DNA of 46,886 nucleotides, taken from the NCBI GenBank assembly GCA_015057635.1, contig SVEB01000043.1:1-46886 (forward strand). Reading direction: 5' to 3'. The position numbers and the translations under genes are program-made. Numbering within the stretch: position 1 is the first letter of the stretch; the number at the start of each line of letters is the position of its first letter. Of this stretch, positions 1-8,251 are shown one piece after another. A model generated the notes under the pieces. The model was given only the letters and a program-made list of their open reading frames with translations. It was not told the DNA's origin and did not search any database. The stretch comes from Lachnospiraceae bacterium. GTDB taxonomy: Bacteria > Bacillota > Clostridia > Lachnospirales > Lachnospiraceae.

Positions 1-1
1 A

Positions 2-379
<378 letters not shown>

Positions 380-380
380 T

Positions 381-422
381 AGATACAAAAAGGCCCGCAG
401 ATTGCGGGCTTTTTTGTATCTA
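381..422. terminator. Intrinsic terminator of lysS
   Basis: GCCCGC (393-398) pairs with GCGGGC (404-409) around a 5-nt loop, followed by a T run. Flanking AGATACAAAAA and TTTTTGTATCT extend the inverted repeat, so it could act in both directions. Confidence 0.9.
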
Positions 423-432
423 TTAGAAAAAA

Positions 433-486
433 GATTGACAAAACAGAAAAGATTGACAAAACAGAAAAGATTGACAAAACAGAAAA
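433..486 (+). repeat. Three tandem 18-bp repeats carrying -35 boxes
   Basis: The unit GATTGACAAAACAGAAAA occurs at 433-450, 451-468 and 469-486, apparently identical, with a partial copy on the left and GATT on the right. Each unit holds a perfect TTGACA hexamer (435-440, 453-458, 471-476). Only the third lies at promoter distance from a -10 box. Confidence 0.9.
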
Positions 487-499
487 GATTGTTTACAAT
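471..499 (+). promoter_or_regulatory. Sigma-A promoter, TTGACA-N17-TACAAT
   Basis: The -35 box TTGACA (471-476) comes from the third tandem repeat. The spacer is 17 nt and the -10 box is TACAAT (494-499). The start site should fall near 506. No convincing gene lies immediately downstream; the first sound gene is the DUF3006 gene at 1046, beyond a hairpin at 757-834. Confidence 0.6.
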
Positions 500-1045
500 C
501 TATTTTAATAAATGGCATAAAATTAAATTGATAAAAACCTGGATGTGAGGATTTTAGGAGCGTTCATAGAAGTTTCTCTAGCTAGAAAGGAATCAATCCA
601 ATATTATTTCAAAAAACAGAGATACGAAAGTCTTTCCGAAGTAGTCAGAAGGCAGATCAGCAGATTGGGTTCCAGCCAAAGGCCAATATCGCAGCCTTTA
701 TTAATAAGAATCTGTAAGAGGCGGATCTTAAGTAAAATTAAAGACAGAATCATCGAAAAGCTCCGGATTTGTTGGGGGCATCTTTCTATATACTAAATAA
801 TAGGAAATGATGTCTTCAGGAATCCGGAGCTTTTTTATCTGCCATGACCGAAAATGGATATGAAGCAGGCTATAGAGCAAGGTATCCGAAACAAAAGGGG
901 AAAATAAACAGCGCTTAGGCATTTTATCTATGGAAAACAGGATAAGGTCATGATAGAATGGTTACAATCAATCGCAGATATGACAGATTCCTTATTTTTA
1001 GGGGTATAGGTTGATTGAAATAAGAGAATGAAAGCAGGGTAGGCA
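500..1045 (+). other. Gene-poor stretch, possibly decayed sequence
   Basis: No recognisable gene was found. An open frame at 545-796 (GTG start, no good ribosome binding site) encodes a basic 83-residue peptide unlike any family I know. A second frame (about 590-716) reads better as protein near its end (GFQPKANIAAFINKNL). A 24-codon ATG frame sits at 844-918. The short, frame-shifted pieces could be remnants of a lost gene, but that is inference. The stretch also holds a hairpin at 757-834. Confidence 0.4.
757..837 (+). terminator. Hairpin terminator with a 51-nt loop
   Basis: AAAGCTCCGGATT (757-769) pairs perfectly with AATCCGGAGCTTT (821-833), followed by a T run. The loop is unusually long. 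It probably ends the transcript that starts near 506, giving a potential RNA of roughly 330 nt. Confidence 0.6.
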
Positions 1046-1258
1046 ATGAGATATTGGATTGACCGTTTTGAAGGCATATATGCGGTACTAGAAGATGAAA
1101 ATAAGAAGATGTATAATATACCAAGAATAGAACTTCCAAAAGAAGCAAAGGAAGGCGATATGGTGATCTTAACAAAGGCGGAATATCGAATTGATGAAGA
1201 GGAAACAAGAAAGAGAAAAGACGAGATAAAGGAAAGAATGAACCGTCTTTTTGAATAG
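1046..1258 (+). CDS. DUF3006 family protein
   Basis: This 70-residue protein matches the DUF3006 pattern as I know it: an N-terminal YWIDRFEGIYAVLEDE strand segment, a central NIPRIELP followed by EGDMVIL, and a charged helical tail (EETRKRKDEIKERMNRLF). The family has no assigned function; members are often found beside secreted MBL-fold or ComEC-like hydrolases, but no such partner is visible here. AGGGTAGG lies upstream of the ATG. It is likely cytoplasmic, with no signal peptide or membrane segment. Confidence 0.75.
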   Translation: MRYWIDRFEGIYAVLEDENKKMYNIPRIELPKEAKEGDMVILTKAEYRIDEEETRKRKDEIKERMNRLFE

Positions 1259-1299
1259 TGGGAAATACGGTAGAAAAGCGGGGCATAGCGAAATATTTC

Positions 1300-1328
1300 T
1301 TCTAATTATGGGTTTTCTATGATATAAT
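1300..1328 (+). promoter_or_regulatory. Extended -10 promoter for the cdaA region
   Basis: TATAAT at 1323-1328 is preceded by TGA (1320-1322), giving an extended -10 box. The -35 at 17-nt spacing is weak (TTCTAA, 1300-1305). It precedes the gene at 1507 by a leader of about 170 nt in which I see no known riboswitch. Confidence 0.55.
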
Positions 1329-1506
1329 GAACTTTAGAGTCTGGGTTTCTTATTCTTTTTTGGGAAATTCAAGATTGTATTCGTTAAAGCTAAGTTGATA
1401 TAAGTTTCATTGTTTTTTTGCAGAGAGGAATATCTGAAGAAAGAAATGTGAAGAATGAAATAATATACATAGGCTTTAACTACCATTTGTCCTAGGGAGG
1501 TACAAG

Positions 1507-1938
1507 ATGTTAAATAATCGAAAGATCAGATTAATGACTAGGCTTGCCGTTTATGAAAAAAATGAAGGCAAAGAAGACGTTAAACTGAGCAAGTATTATA
1601 AAACCGATTATGTCAGACTTCAGATCTTAAAGACAATCCTGTCGGTAACAGTTGGATACTTATTAATTCTTCTTATGATTGTAATTTATAAATCGGAATA
1701 TTTAATTGCAAATGCGGTTTCTTTGGATTATAAGACAATAGGGGTGACCTTGCTTGGCACCTATATTATACTGCTGACTGTCTTTATTGTAGGAACACTG
1801 ATTGGTTTTTCCTTTAAGTATGATAAGTCGAGAAAAAAACTTGCAAGATACTATAAAACATTAAAAAAACTCCGTATGATTTATCGAGAAGAAGATGGAT
1901 TAGAAGCGGAAGATACGAATAGGGAGGATATAATCTAA
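1507..1938 (+). CDS. Conserved clostridial membrane protein, two membrane segments
   Basis: The 143-residue protein has a basic cytoplasmic N-terminus, hydrophobic segments near residues 38-62 and 80-103, and a Lys/Arg-rich then acidic C-terminal tail. I do not recognise a named domain. GGGAGG stands 6 nt before the ATG. Its stop codon overlaps the next start (TAATG), so the two are probably translationally coupled. The pair precedes cdaA, which suggests a role at the membrane, but function is unknown. Confidence 0.75.
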   Translation: MLNNRKIRLMTRLAVYEKNEGKEDVKLSKYYKTDYVRLQILKTILSVTVGYLLILLMIVIYKSEYLIANAVSLDYKTIGVTLLGTYIILLTVFIVGTLIGFSFKYDKSRKKLARYYKTLKKLRMIYREEDGLEAEDTNREDII

Positions 1939-2909
1939 TGATGGCATTATTGGAATTTCGAGAGAGATTACGTGCGATCTATCAAAAATATCAGCTGTTC
2001 ATTGATCCGGCTGTTAAGTTTATAGTTGCACTTTTTGTATTTACGATGATTAATCGTGCAATCGGTTATGATACACGTCTTACAAATATTGTGGTTGTGC
2101 TTTTGCTTTCTGCACTGTCTGCCTTTACACCTTCAGCTGTAGTCGTGCTGTTAGCCATGGCAGTAAGCATTGTGCATATTTACTCGGTTACGAAGATACT
2201 GACCTTTTTAATTGCAATCGTATTTCTTGTATTATATTGTTTATTCTTACACTTTACACCGAAATACGGCTACGTGGTATTAGCGATACCGATCCTTTAT
2301 ACGCTTCATATCCCATATGTGGTACCACTCGTATTAGGTCTTATTGCTACGCCAATCACCATTCTTCCAACAGCATGCGGCGTATTTGTATACTATCTGT
2401 TTGCAATCGTGAAGGAAGAAGCGGTTACAGGAGTGAGCACATCCTTAGATGATACGCTTCTCCTTTACACAAGAGTAATTGATAAGATTATGGATAACAA
2501 ACAGCTATTTATGTCCATCATCATCTTTGCACTGATCATTGTTGTTGTTTATGCAGTGCGTAAGCTTAAGATTGAATATGCATTTGAAATCGCAGTCGGA
2601 GCAGGTGCGGTTGCCTGCATTTTAGGTTTTTTAATCGTGGATTTACGACTTGACATATCAAAGCAAATTGGTACAATGATTTTGGGAACAATTGGTTCAG
2701 CAGCCATCGCCATCATCATACAATTTTTCCGCAGAGCATTAGATTATACTGCTGTGGAGAATGTACAGTTTGAAGATGACGATTACTATTACTACGTAAA
2801 AGCGGTGCCGAAAATCAATGTAAGCATGCCGCAGATGCGTGTAAAGCGAATCAATGCACAGAAGGTATCGGACACAGTAAAATCAGATCCGATAAAAGAT
2901 CAGGACTAG
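1938..2909 (+). CDS. Polytopic membrane protein upstream of cdaA
   Basis: The 323-residue protein has many hydrophobic segments (roughly ten between residues 20 and 275) and a soluble C-terminal tail with an unusual acidic/aromatic patch (FEDDDYYYYVKAVP, about residues 278-291). I believe similar proteins stand before cdaA in other Lachnospiraceae, but I cannot name a function. The start overlaps the previous stop; a second ATG at 1941 is equally possible. A hairpin without a T run follows before cdaA. Confidence 0.75.
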   Translation: MMALLEFRERLRAIYQKYQLFIDPAVKFIVALFVFTMINRAIGYDTRLTNIVVVLLLSALSAFTPSAVVVLLAMAVSIVHIYSVTKILTFLIAIVFLVLYCLFLHFTPKYGYVVLAIPILYTLHIPYVVPLVLGLIATPITILPTACGVFVYYLFAIVKEEAVTGVSTSLDDTLLLYTRVIDKIMDNKQLFMSIIIFALIIVVVYAVRKLKIEYAFEIAVGAGAVACILGFLIVDLRLDISKQIGTMILGTIGSAAIAIIIQFFRRALDYTAVENVQFEDDDYYYYVKAVPKINVSMPQMRVKRINAQKVSDTVKSDPIKDQD

Positions 2910-2915
2910 TTAGAA

Positions 2916-2942
2916 AAATCCGGCCAGGGACTGGCCGGATTT
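2916..2942 (+). promoter_or_regulatory. Strong RNA hairpin between membrane gene and cdaA
   Basis: AAATCCGGCCAG (2916-2927) pairs with CTGGCCGGATTT (2931-2942) around a GGA loop. There is no T run after it (CATCAATA follows), so it is more likely a transcript-stabilising or partially terminating element than a full terminator. Confidence 0.6.
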
Positions 2943-2977
2943 CATCAATAAGATAGAATAAGGGCAGGGATTTTAGC

Positions 2978-3859
2978 ATGGAAGCAATTAAAATATTTTT
3001 TGAGGACTACTTAGTTCGCTTATCATTACCGAAACTAAAGATTACAGATATCATTGAAATTTTAATTATTGCATGCTTCATCTACAACCTGATTAAATGG
3101 GTGAAAAGGACCCGTGCCTGGGCGTTAATGAGGGGACTTGCGATTCTGCTTGTATTTTGGATTATAGCAAGCATTTTCCGATTCAATGCAATTATCTGGA
3201 TCTTTGTAAATGCGATCAATGTAGGAATCATTGCGATTGTCGTACTGTTTCAGCCGGAATTTCGAAAGGCATTGGAGCAGCTTGGACAAAGAAGCATTTT
3301 ATCGCCGCTTGTTAATTTTGCGGATACAAAAGATGAAACGGAACGATTCAGCGATCATACAATTGAGGAACTGGTTCGTGCTACTTTTGAACTTGCAAAG
3401 ACAAAGACAGGCGCACTTATGGTAATCGAGGGAGAAGTTTCCCTGGATGATTATGAACGTACCGGAATTGAAGTGGATGCGGTTATCAGTTCGCAGCTGC
3501 TTATTAATATATTTGAACATAATACACCGCTTCATGATGGGGCCGTGACAATTCGCGGCAACCGCGTGACGGCGGCAACCTGTTATCTTCCGTTATCAGA
3601 CAGCATGTCCATCAGCAAAGAGTTGGGTACGAGACATCGTGCCGGACTTGGAATCAGTGAAGTGACAGACAGCTTTACGATCATTGTGTCAGAAGAGACA
3701 GGAAAGGTATCCATCGCAAAGAAAGGTCAGCTGATTCGAAGCGTCGACAGCGATTATCTGCGGGCAAAACTGATTGAGATACAGAAAAAGACATCAGGAG
3801 AGATCAAAAAACGAAAGTTATGGAAGGGAAGAAGCAAGAATGAAACAGGTGTTAACTAG
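2978..3859 (+). CDS. cdaA: Diadenylate cyclase CdaA
   Basis: CdaA is the membrane-bound enzyme that condenses two ATP into cyclic di-AMP, the messenger for potassium, osmotic and cell-wall balance. Three hydrophobic segments occupy roughly residues 20-100. The DisA_N catalytic domain follows, with the two hallmark motifs: D187-G188-A189 (in LHDGAVTIR) and R219-H220-R221 (in RHRAGLG). At 293 residues the length is typical. It overlaps cdaR by 20 nt, as expected for this conserved pair. The usual third partner, glmM, is not here. Confidence 0.96.
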   Translation: MEAIKIFFEDYLVRLSLPKLKITDIIEILIIACFIYNLIKWVKRTRAWALMRGLAILLVFWIIASIFRFNAIIWIFVNAINVGIIAIVVLFQPEFRKALEQLGQRSILSPLVNFADTKDETERFSDHTIEELVRATFELAKTKTGALMVIEGEVSLDDYERTGIEVDAVISSQLLINIFEHNTPLHDGAVTIRGNRVTAATCYLPLSDSMSISKELGTRHRAGLGISEVTDSFTIIVSEETGKVSIAKKGQLIRSVDSDYLRAKLIEIQKKTSGEIKKRKLWKGRSKNETGVN

Positions 3860-5081
3860 AAATATCGGTATGAAAATTCTATCACTCTTTCTTGCAACGT
3901 TGTTATGGGTTGTGATTATGAATATCGATGATCCTTACATAACAGCCAAATTCGAGAATATTCCTGTCCAGATTATGAATGAGACAGCTCTTGGTGAAGT
4001 AGGAAAGATGTATGAGGTAGAATCAGGGGAAACCGTTACGATTAAAGTGCGTGGAAAACGTTCCATTGTGGATAATCTTAAAGCATCTGATTTTGAGGCG
4101 ACCGCGAACTTTAGGGAGATGTCTCCGGTATATGCCGTTCCGATTAATGTAACGCTAAAGAGCAGCAAGTACAGTGAGGATGACTTAGAGATTGAAAAGA
4201 TGACTCAGATGATGACTCTTTCCTTAGAGGATGCGGATGAGCAGATATTCCGGATCAACGTGGTCACGACGGGTGATGCGGCGGAAGGATATTATGTGGC
4301 AGAGACCATCACAAATCCGAATCTGATTAAAATCACCGGATCCAAAAAACAGATCGCAAAGATCAAGGAAGTCATCGTTGAGGTAAATGTACAGGATGTA
4401 AAGGATTCCTTTGTTACAACGGGAACCCCGGTCGCTTATGGTGAGAACGGATATCAGGTAGATTCGGTGAAGCTTACATTTGAGACGACTCAGGTGGATG
4501 TAGACGTGAAAGTCCTTCCAACCAAGGAAATCAGCCTGTTAATCACCCAGGAAGGCGAGCCATACGATGGATATTACTGCTCTACGCCGGATTATATGCC
4601 AAAGACCATTATAATCGCAGGAACCAAAGAAGATCTAAGCAAGATTTATTATCTGAAGATTCCGGTTGATGTAACACTCCAGAAGGAGACCATTTCAACC
4701 CAGATCAATATTGAAGAATATCTAAGTGAAGAGTATATCTTAGTGGGAAATGAGAATAATGTTGCAGTAACCATTAAGATCGAAGAACTTGATACGAAGT
4801 ATATCTCCGTGAAGACAAGGGATATTACAGTAAAGAACCTGCCGGAAGAGTACGAAGTTGTGTATAATTCAGGAGAACAGGTAAATGTCAGCGTGATGGG
4901 AATCAAAGAGGTTCTTGATTCCATTACCGCGTACAAGCTCAAGCCATATATTGATATGGAAGATTTGAATGAATATGAGCCTGGAACGTATTTTATAACA
5001 TTAAAGACAGATTCCACAGAAGACATTACGGTAAATTCTACGATCAGCATAACCATTCGTAAGAAGGCAGAAGCCGAATAG
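3840..5081 (+). CDS. cdaR: CdaA regulatory protein CdaR (YbbR domains)
   Basis: CdaR is a membrane-anchored extracellular regulator of CdaA. The protein starts with a short basic tail and one membrane anchor (about residues 8-28, LSLFLATLLWVVIMN), followed by about 380 residues of repeated YbbR-type beta domains; each carries the typical 'I.V.G....V' pattern (for example IKVRGKRSIVDNL and IKITGSKKQIAKI). The frame is open from 3774, but ATG 3840 is preferred: it puts the membrane anchor at the N-terminus and has GGAAGG upstream. It overlaps the end of cdaA. Length is 413 residues. Confidence 0.93.
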   Translation: MKQVLTRNIGMKILSLFLATLLWVVIMNIDDPYITAKFENIPVQIMNETALGEVGKMYEVESGETVTIKVRGKRSIVDNLKASDFEATANFREMSPVYAVPINVTLKSSKYSEDDLEIEKMTQMMTLSLEDADEQIFRINVVTTGDAAEGYYVAETITNPNLIKITGSKKQIAKIKEVIVEVNVQDVKDSFVTTGTPVAYGENGYQVDSVKLTFETTQVDVDVKVLPTKEISLLITQEGEPYDGYYCSTPDYMPKTIIIAGTKEDLSKIYYLKIPVDVTLQKETISTQINIEEYLSEEYILVGNENNVAVTIKIEELDTKYISVKTRDITVKNLPEEYEVVYNSGEQVNVSVMGIKEVLDSITAYKLKPYIDMEDLNEYEPGTYFITLKTDSTEDITVNSTISITIRKKAEAE

Positions 5082-5102
5082 AACGTTTCTTGTGCGGGAT
5101 TG

Positions 5103-5149
5103 AAACTGCCATTCTTAAAAAGAAGACTTTTGAGAATGGCAGTTTTTTT
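5103..5149 (+). terminator. Terminator of the cdaA-cdaR operon
   Basis: AAACTGCCATTCT (from 5103) pairs with the segment ending AGAATGGCAGTTT (about 5133-5145), with TAAAA/TTTT extending the stem inward. It ends in seven T. Confidence 0.92.
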
Positions 5150-5207
5150 GTTCCTAGTGGTTCAGATGAAAAGAAAGACCTTTCAGCAGAAAGGATAGGG
5201 AGAAACT

Positions 5208-5468
5208 ATGGTTAGTAAAAAAGTAATTGTGAAAAATGAAACAGGTCTGCATTTAAGACCGGCAGGAAACCTGTGCAAGCTGGCGCTTAAGTATCCATGC
5301 AAGATCGAGCTGAAAACCGAAAGCCGTGCAGTGAATGCAAAAAGTGTTCTGGGACTTCTCTCAGCCGGTGTAAAGTCTGGGGAGTGTGTGGAAATCGTCT
5401 GTGATGGAGAAAAAGAAGAAGAAGCGTTAGAAAAGATTATAGACGCGATTGAGGGTGGGCTCATATAA
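5208..5468 (+). CDS. HPr-family phosphocarrier protein
   Basis: HPr passes phosphate from enzyme I to sugar-specific EII proteins of the phosphotransferase system. This 86-residue protein keeps the active-site histidine H15 (TGLHLRPAG) and the regulatory serine S46 (NAKSVLGLL) used by HPr kinase. It differs from canonical HPr in having Leu rather than Ala after H15 and in carrying three cysteines. It stands alone, not next to ptsI. It may be the general HPr or a paralogue; the retained S46 argues for a link to carbon catabolite control. Confidence 0.88.
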   Translation: MVSKKVIVKNETGLHLRPAGNLCKLALKYPCKIELKTESRAVNAKSVLGLLSAGVKSGECVEIVCDGEKEEEALEKIIDAIEGGLI

Positions 5469-5484
5469 GGGTTTAAAAATCATA

Positions 5485-5513
5485 ATGACAAATTTTAGAA
5501 GGAATGCTATAAT
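5485..5513 (+). promoter_or_regulatory. Promoter of leuA
   Basis: ATGACA (5485-5490), a 17-nt spacer and TATAAT (5508-5513), with TG at 5505-5506 giving an extended -10. Transcription should begin near 5520, leaving a leader of about 170 nt before leuA. Confidence 0.75.
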
Positions 5514-5519
5514 ACATGT

Positions 5520-5692
5520 TAATCACGAAAAAAATGGAAAGGAATGGAATAACTTGGGGCTAGAATAGACAGTATTTTACTTTTTATAGTCAAGAAATAC
5601 AGCGTAGTTTATCGACTCCAGTGCATACATTAGGACTAGTGGGAAAACCAGCATTAGATCACAAAAATCAAAGTGTATGACGGAGGGATAGC
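5520..5692 (+). promoter_or_regulatory. leuA 5' leader, unclassified
   Basis: The long leader suggests attenuation, but no T-box core (AGGGTGG...ACCGCG) is present. A short open frame in it (5564-5680) contains Leu codons tta, cta and tta within nine codons (5627-5653). A weak GTATTT/AAATAC stem lies at 5572-5600. Whether it is a leader peptide is not shown by the sequence. Confidence 0.3.
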
Positions 5693-7387
5693 ATGTTAAA
5701 TTATAAGAGATATCAGAAGAATCCAGTTGTAAGTATGCCAGAACGCACATGGCCGGACAAAGAGATTTTAAAAGCGCCGGTCTGGTGTTCGGTTGATTTA
5801 AGAGACGGCAATCAGGCACTGATTGAGCCAATGGTGGTAGAAGAGAAAATCGAGTTTTTCAATATGCTTGTGAAATTGGGCTTTAAACAGATTGAGGTTG
5901 GCTTTCCAAGTGCCTCTCAGATTGAATATGATTTTTTAAGACAGTTAGTGGAGCGAAAGCTGATTCCGGATGATGTGGTCATTCAGGTTCTTGTTCAGTG
6001 CAGAGAGCATCTGATTGCCCGTACGATGGAATCATTAGAAGGTGTAAAAAAAGCGATTGTACATATTTATAATTCTACCTCTACGCTTCAGCGGGATGTG
6101 GTATTCCATAAAGACCGTCAGGAGATCATTGAGATTGCGAAAACAGGAACAAGGCTTGTAAAAGAAGCGGTGAAGGATTTTGCGGGAGAGATTCAGCTTG
6201 AGTATTCACCAGAATCCTTTACGGGTACGGAATTAGATTTTGCACTTGATATTTGTACTGCAGTACAGGATATCTGGCAGCCGACGAAGGAGAATAAGAT
6301 TATCATCAATCTTCCGGCAACAGTGGAGATGAATACCCCGAATGTGTATGCGGATCAGATTGAGTGGATGTCTACGCACTTAAAGGACAGGGAGAATATT
6401 ATACTGAGCGTACATCCGCACAACGACAGGGGGACCGGCGTTGCTATTACGGAACTTGCGTTATTGGCGGGGGCAGATCGTGTGGAAGGAACATTATTCG
6501 GCAATGGAGAACGGACTGGGAATGTGGATATCTTAACGCTTGCCTACAATATGTTCTCCCAGGGGATTAATCCGGAGTTAGAGATTGAGGATATCACAAA
6601 GATTATGGCCACCTATGAAAGACTTACCAAGATGAATGTGCCGGAACGTCATCCGTATGCCGGCAAACTGGTATTTACTGCGTTCTCGGGATCTCATCAG
6701 GATGCGATCAATAAAGGTATTAAGGCGATGAAGGAGCGGAACCAGACAATCTGGCAAGTTCCGTATCTGCCAATCGATCCGTCTGATATCGGAAGAAAGT
6801 ATGAGCCGATTGTCCGAATCAACAGTCAGTCCGGAAAAGGCGGCGTAGCCTTTATTATGGAGACGTATTTCGGTTTTAAGCTTCCAAAAGGCATGCATAA
6901 GGAATTTGCAGATATCATTCAGAAGATTTCAGAAGTACAGGGAGAAGTGGCTCCGGATCAGATCATGCAGGTATTCAAGGAACAGTATTTAGAGAAGAAA
7001 GAGCCAATTCACTTTAAGACGCTTAAGATGGAGGATCGCACCGATACATCGGATGTATTTGAGACCGTTGTGACAGTCGTGTATACGGATGATGGTATAA
7101 GGAAGCAGTTTGAATCGGCAGGAAACGGTCCGATTGATGCGGTTCAGAGAGGTCTTCAGGATGAGTTCGGGATCCGTATTAAGATTTTAGACTATAATGA
7201 GCATGCGCTTAAGGAAGGCTCTAACGCACAGGCAGCAGCCTATATTCATATGTGTGATCTGGACAGTGGAAAGGCTACATTTGGAGTGGGGGTCAGCTCT
7301 AATATCACAAGAGCTTCCATTCGAGGGCTGTTCAGTGCATTAAACCGTATGTATTATCAAACGGATGAAAGCAGTCGTTCCAAGTAA
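5693..7387 (+). CDS. leuA: 2-isopropylmalate synthase
   Basis: LeuA condenses acetyl-CoA with 2-oxoisovalerate, the first committed step of leucine synthesis. The TIM-barrel (HMGL-like) domain fills roughly residues 30-310, with the N-terminal DLRDGNQAL metal/substrate motif and the HPHNDRGTG and GTLFGNGERTGN metal-binding motifs. A LeuA regulatory dimer domain (about residues 430-555) carries leucine feedback in this family. At 564 residues it is the longer LeuA form. GGAGG precedes the ATG. It stands apart from other leu genes in this window. Confidence 0.95.
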   Translation: MLNYKRYQKNPVVSMPERTWPDKEILKAPVWCSVDLRDGNQALIEPMVVEEKIEFFNMLVKLGFKQIEVGFPSASQIEYDFLRQLVERKLIPDDVVIQVLVQCREHLIARTMESLEGVKKAIVHIYNSTSTLQRDVVFHKDRQEIIEIAKTGTRLVKEAVKDFAGEIQLEYSPESFTGTELDFALDICTAVQDIWQPTKENKIIINLPATVEMNTPNVYADQIEWMSTHLKDRENIILSVHPHNDRGTGVAITELALLAGADRVEGTLFGNGERTGNVDILTLAYNMFSQGINPELEIEDITKIMATYERLTKMNVPERHPYAGKLVFTAFSGSHQDAINKGIKAMKERNQTIWQVPYLPIDPSDIGRKYEPIVRINSQSGKGGVAFIMETYFGFKLPKGMHKEFADIIQKISEVQGEVAPDQIMQVFKEQYLEKKEPIHFKTLKMEDRTDTSDVFETVVTVVYTDDGIRKQFESAGNGPIDAVQRGLQDEFGIRIKILDYNEHALKEGSNAQAAAYIHMCDLDSGKATFGVGVSSNITRASIRGLFSALNRMYYQTDESSRSK

Positions 7388-7581
7388 TCGATGAAAAAAA
7401 GCAACAAAAAGAACGGATAAAAGCAGCAGACGAATTGATAAAGGCGATAAAAAAATGAAAAAAGATCAATAAAAGATTGATAAAAGTAATTCGTAAAGGC
7501 ATTCGAAAAAAGTATTCAAAATGCACTTAAAAATACATTTAAAAAGTGATATACAGATAATAGGTACAGTTATCAGCAAGG

Positions 7582-7696
7582 AAGGCTGCCGCATAGAAGG
7601 AAAGAATCTGAAATAATAGTTCTTTGGCGTGATGATAAGCCATAGGAAAGAAATTATTATTTTGGTTTTATTTTTCTAATATGTGGCAGCCTTTTT
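7582..7696 (+). terminator. Long two-level hairpin ending in T5 after leuA
   Basis: The outer stem pairs 7582-7595 with 7680-7693 (14 bp, one G-U), followed by five T. Inside it a second hairpin pairs AATAAT (7612-7617) with ATTATT (7653-7658), TTCTTT (7620-7625) with AAAGAA (7647-7652) and GGC with GCC. It can serve as the leuA terminator, but its size suggests a small structured RNA or a palindromic insertion. Confidence 0.65.
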
Positions 7697-8251
7697 GACG
7701 ATCCAATCTTAAGCAAGGAAACATAATTATCCTGCCCAGAGAGGATGACATATGCAAAGGGGCTAAAAGAATTAAAGGTTGACAGAACGGGGTTAGAGTG
7801 AGATACTGTCAATGTCTATTTTACAGCTGCTTTTGTAAGAAACAGGAATCTTATTGCAAGAACTGTTAAGAGCGCTAAGGCTGGGAATGGCAGAAGAATA
7901 AAAGGACGGTTCAGGAAGCTTGGCATAGGAACTATGTGCAATGGGTAAGACGCGTAGGGTATGGAGCGGCCACTGTATGTCTAAAATAAATAATTGGAAA
8001 AGAAGTAGAAAAGAGGAGACATATGACAGAAAAGGACGGCCTTAAGATCGGGAGGTGGAAGCGCAAGTGACAGGATAAAGCAGAGAATCTCCCTGTTTGG
8101 ACAAGAGTCATTTTGAGTAAGAAGCATTTGAAATAAGAGACATTTTAAGAGAAAAGAAGGCTTAAAGTATCAAATAGGAATAAATGAGAGATTCTAAATA
8201 GAAGAAATATAAAAAAACAAGAGTATAAGGAATCCGGAGCAATCCGGACAG
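7697..8251 (+). other. 555-nt region without a clear gene
   Basis: No protein family is recognisable here. Contents are one good promoter candidate (7779-7807), a Cys-rich 23-codon GTG frame (7798-7869), and a 15-codon ATG frame with a good ribosome binding site (8023-8070). The sequence is purine-rich on the plus strand. It may be the leader of the polymer-export cluster. Confidence 0.4.
7779..7807 (+). promoter_or_regulatory. Candidate promoter before the export cluster
   Basis: TTGACA (7779-7784), 17-nt spacer, GATACT (7802-7807). The -35 is perfect and the -10 matches at four of six positions. If used, the leader before the permease gene would be about 440 nt. Confidence 0.45.

Noticed and set aside
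433..486. CRISPR-like array
   Set aside because: Units are contiguous 18-bp repeats without spacers; they are promoter-type tandem repeats.
545..796. 83-codon plus-strand frame with GTG start
   Set aside because: No ribosome binding site, no recognisable family, and it runs through the stem of the hairpin at 757; likely not a gene.
5520..5692. T-box leader for leuA
   Set aside because: The conserved T-box antiterminator core and specifier arrangement are absent.
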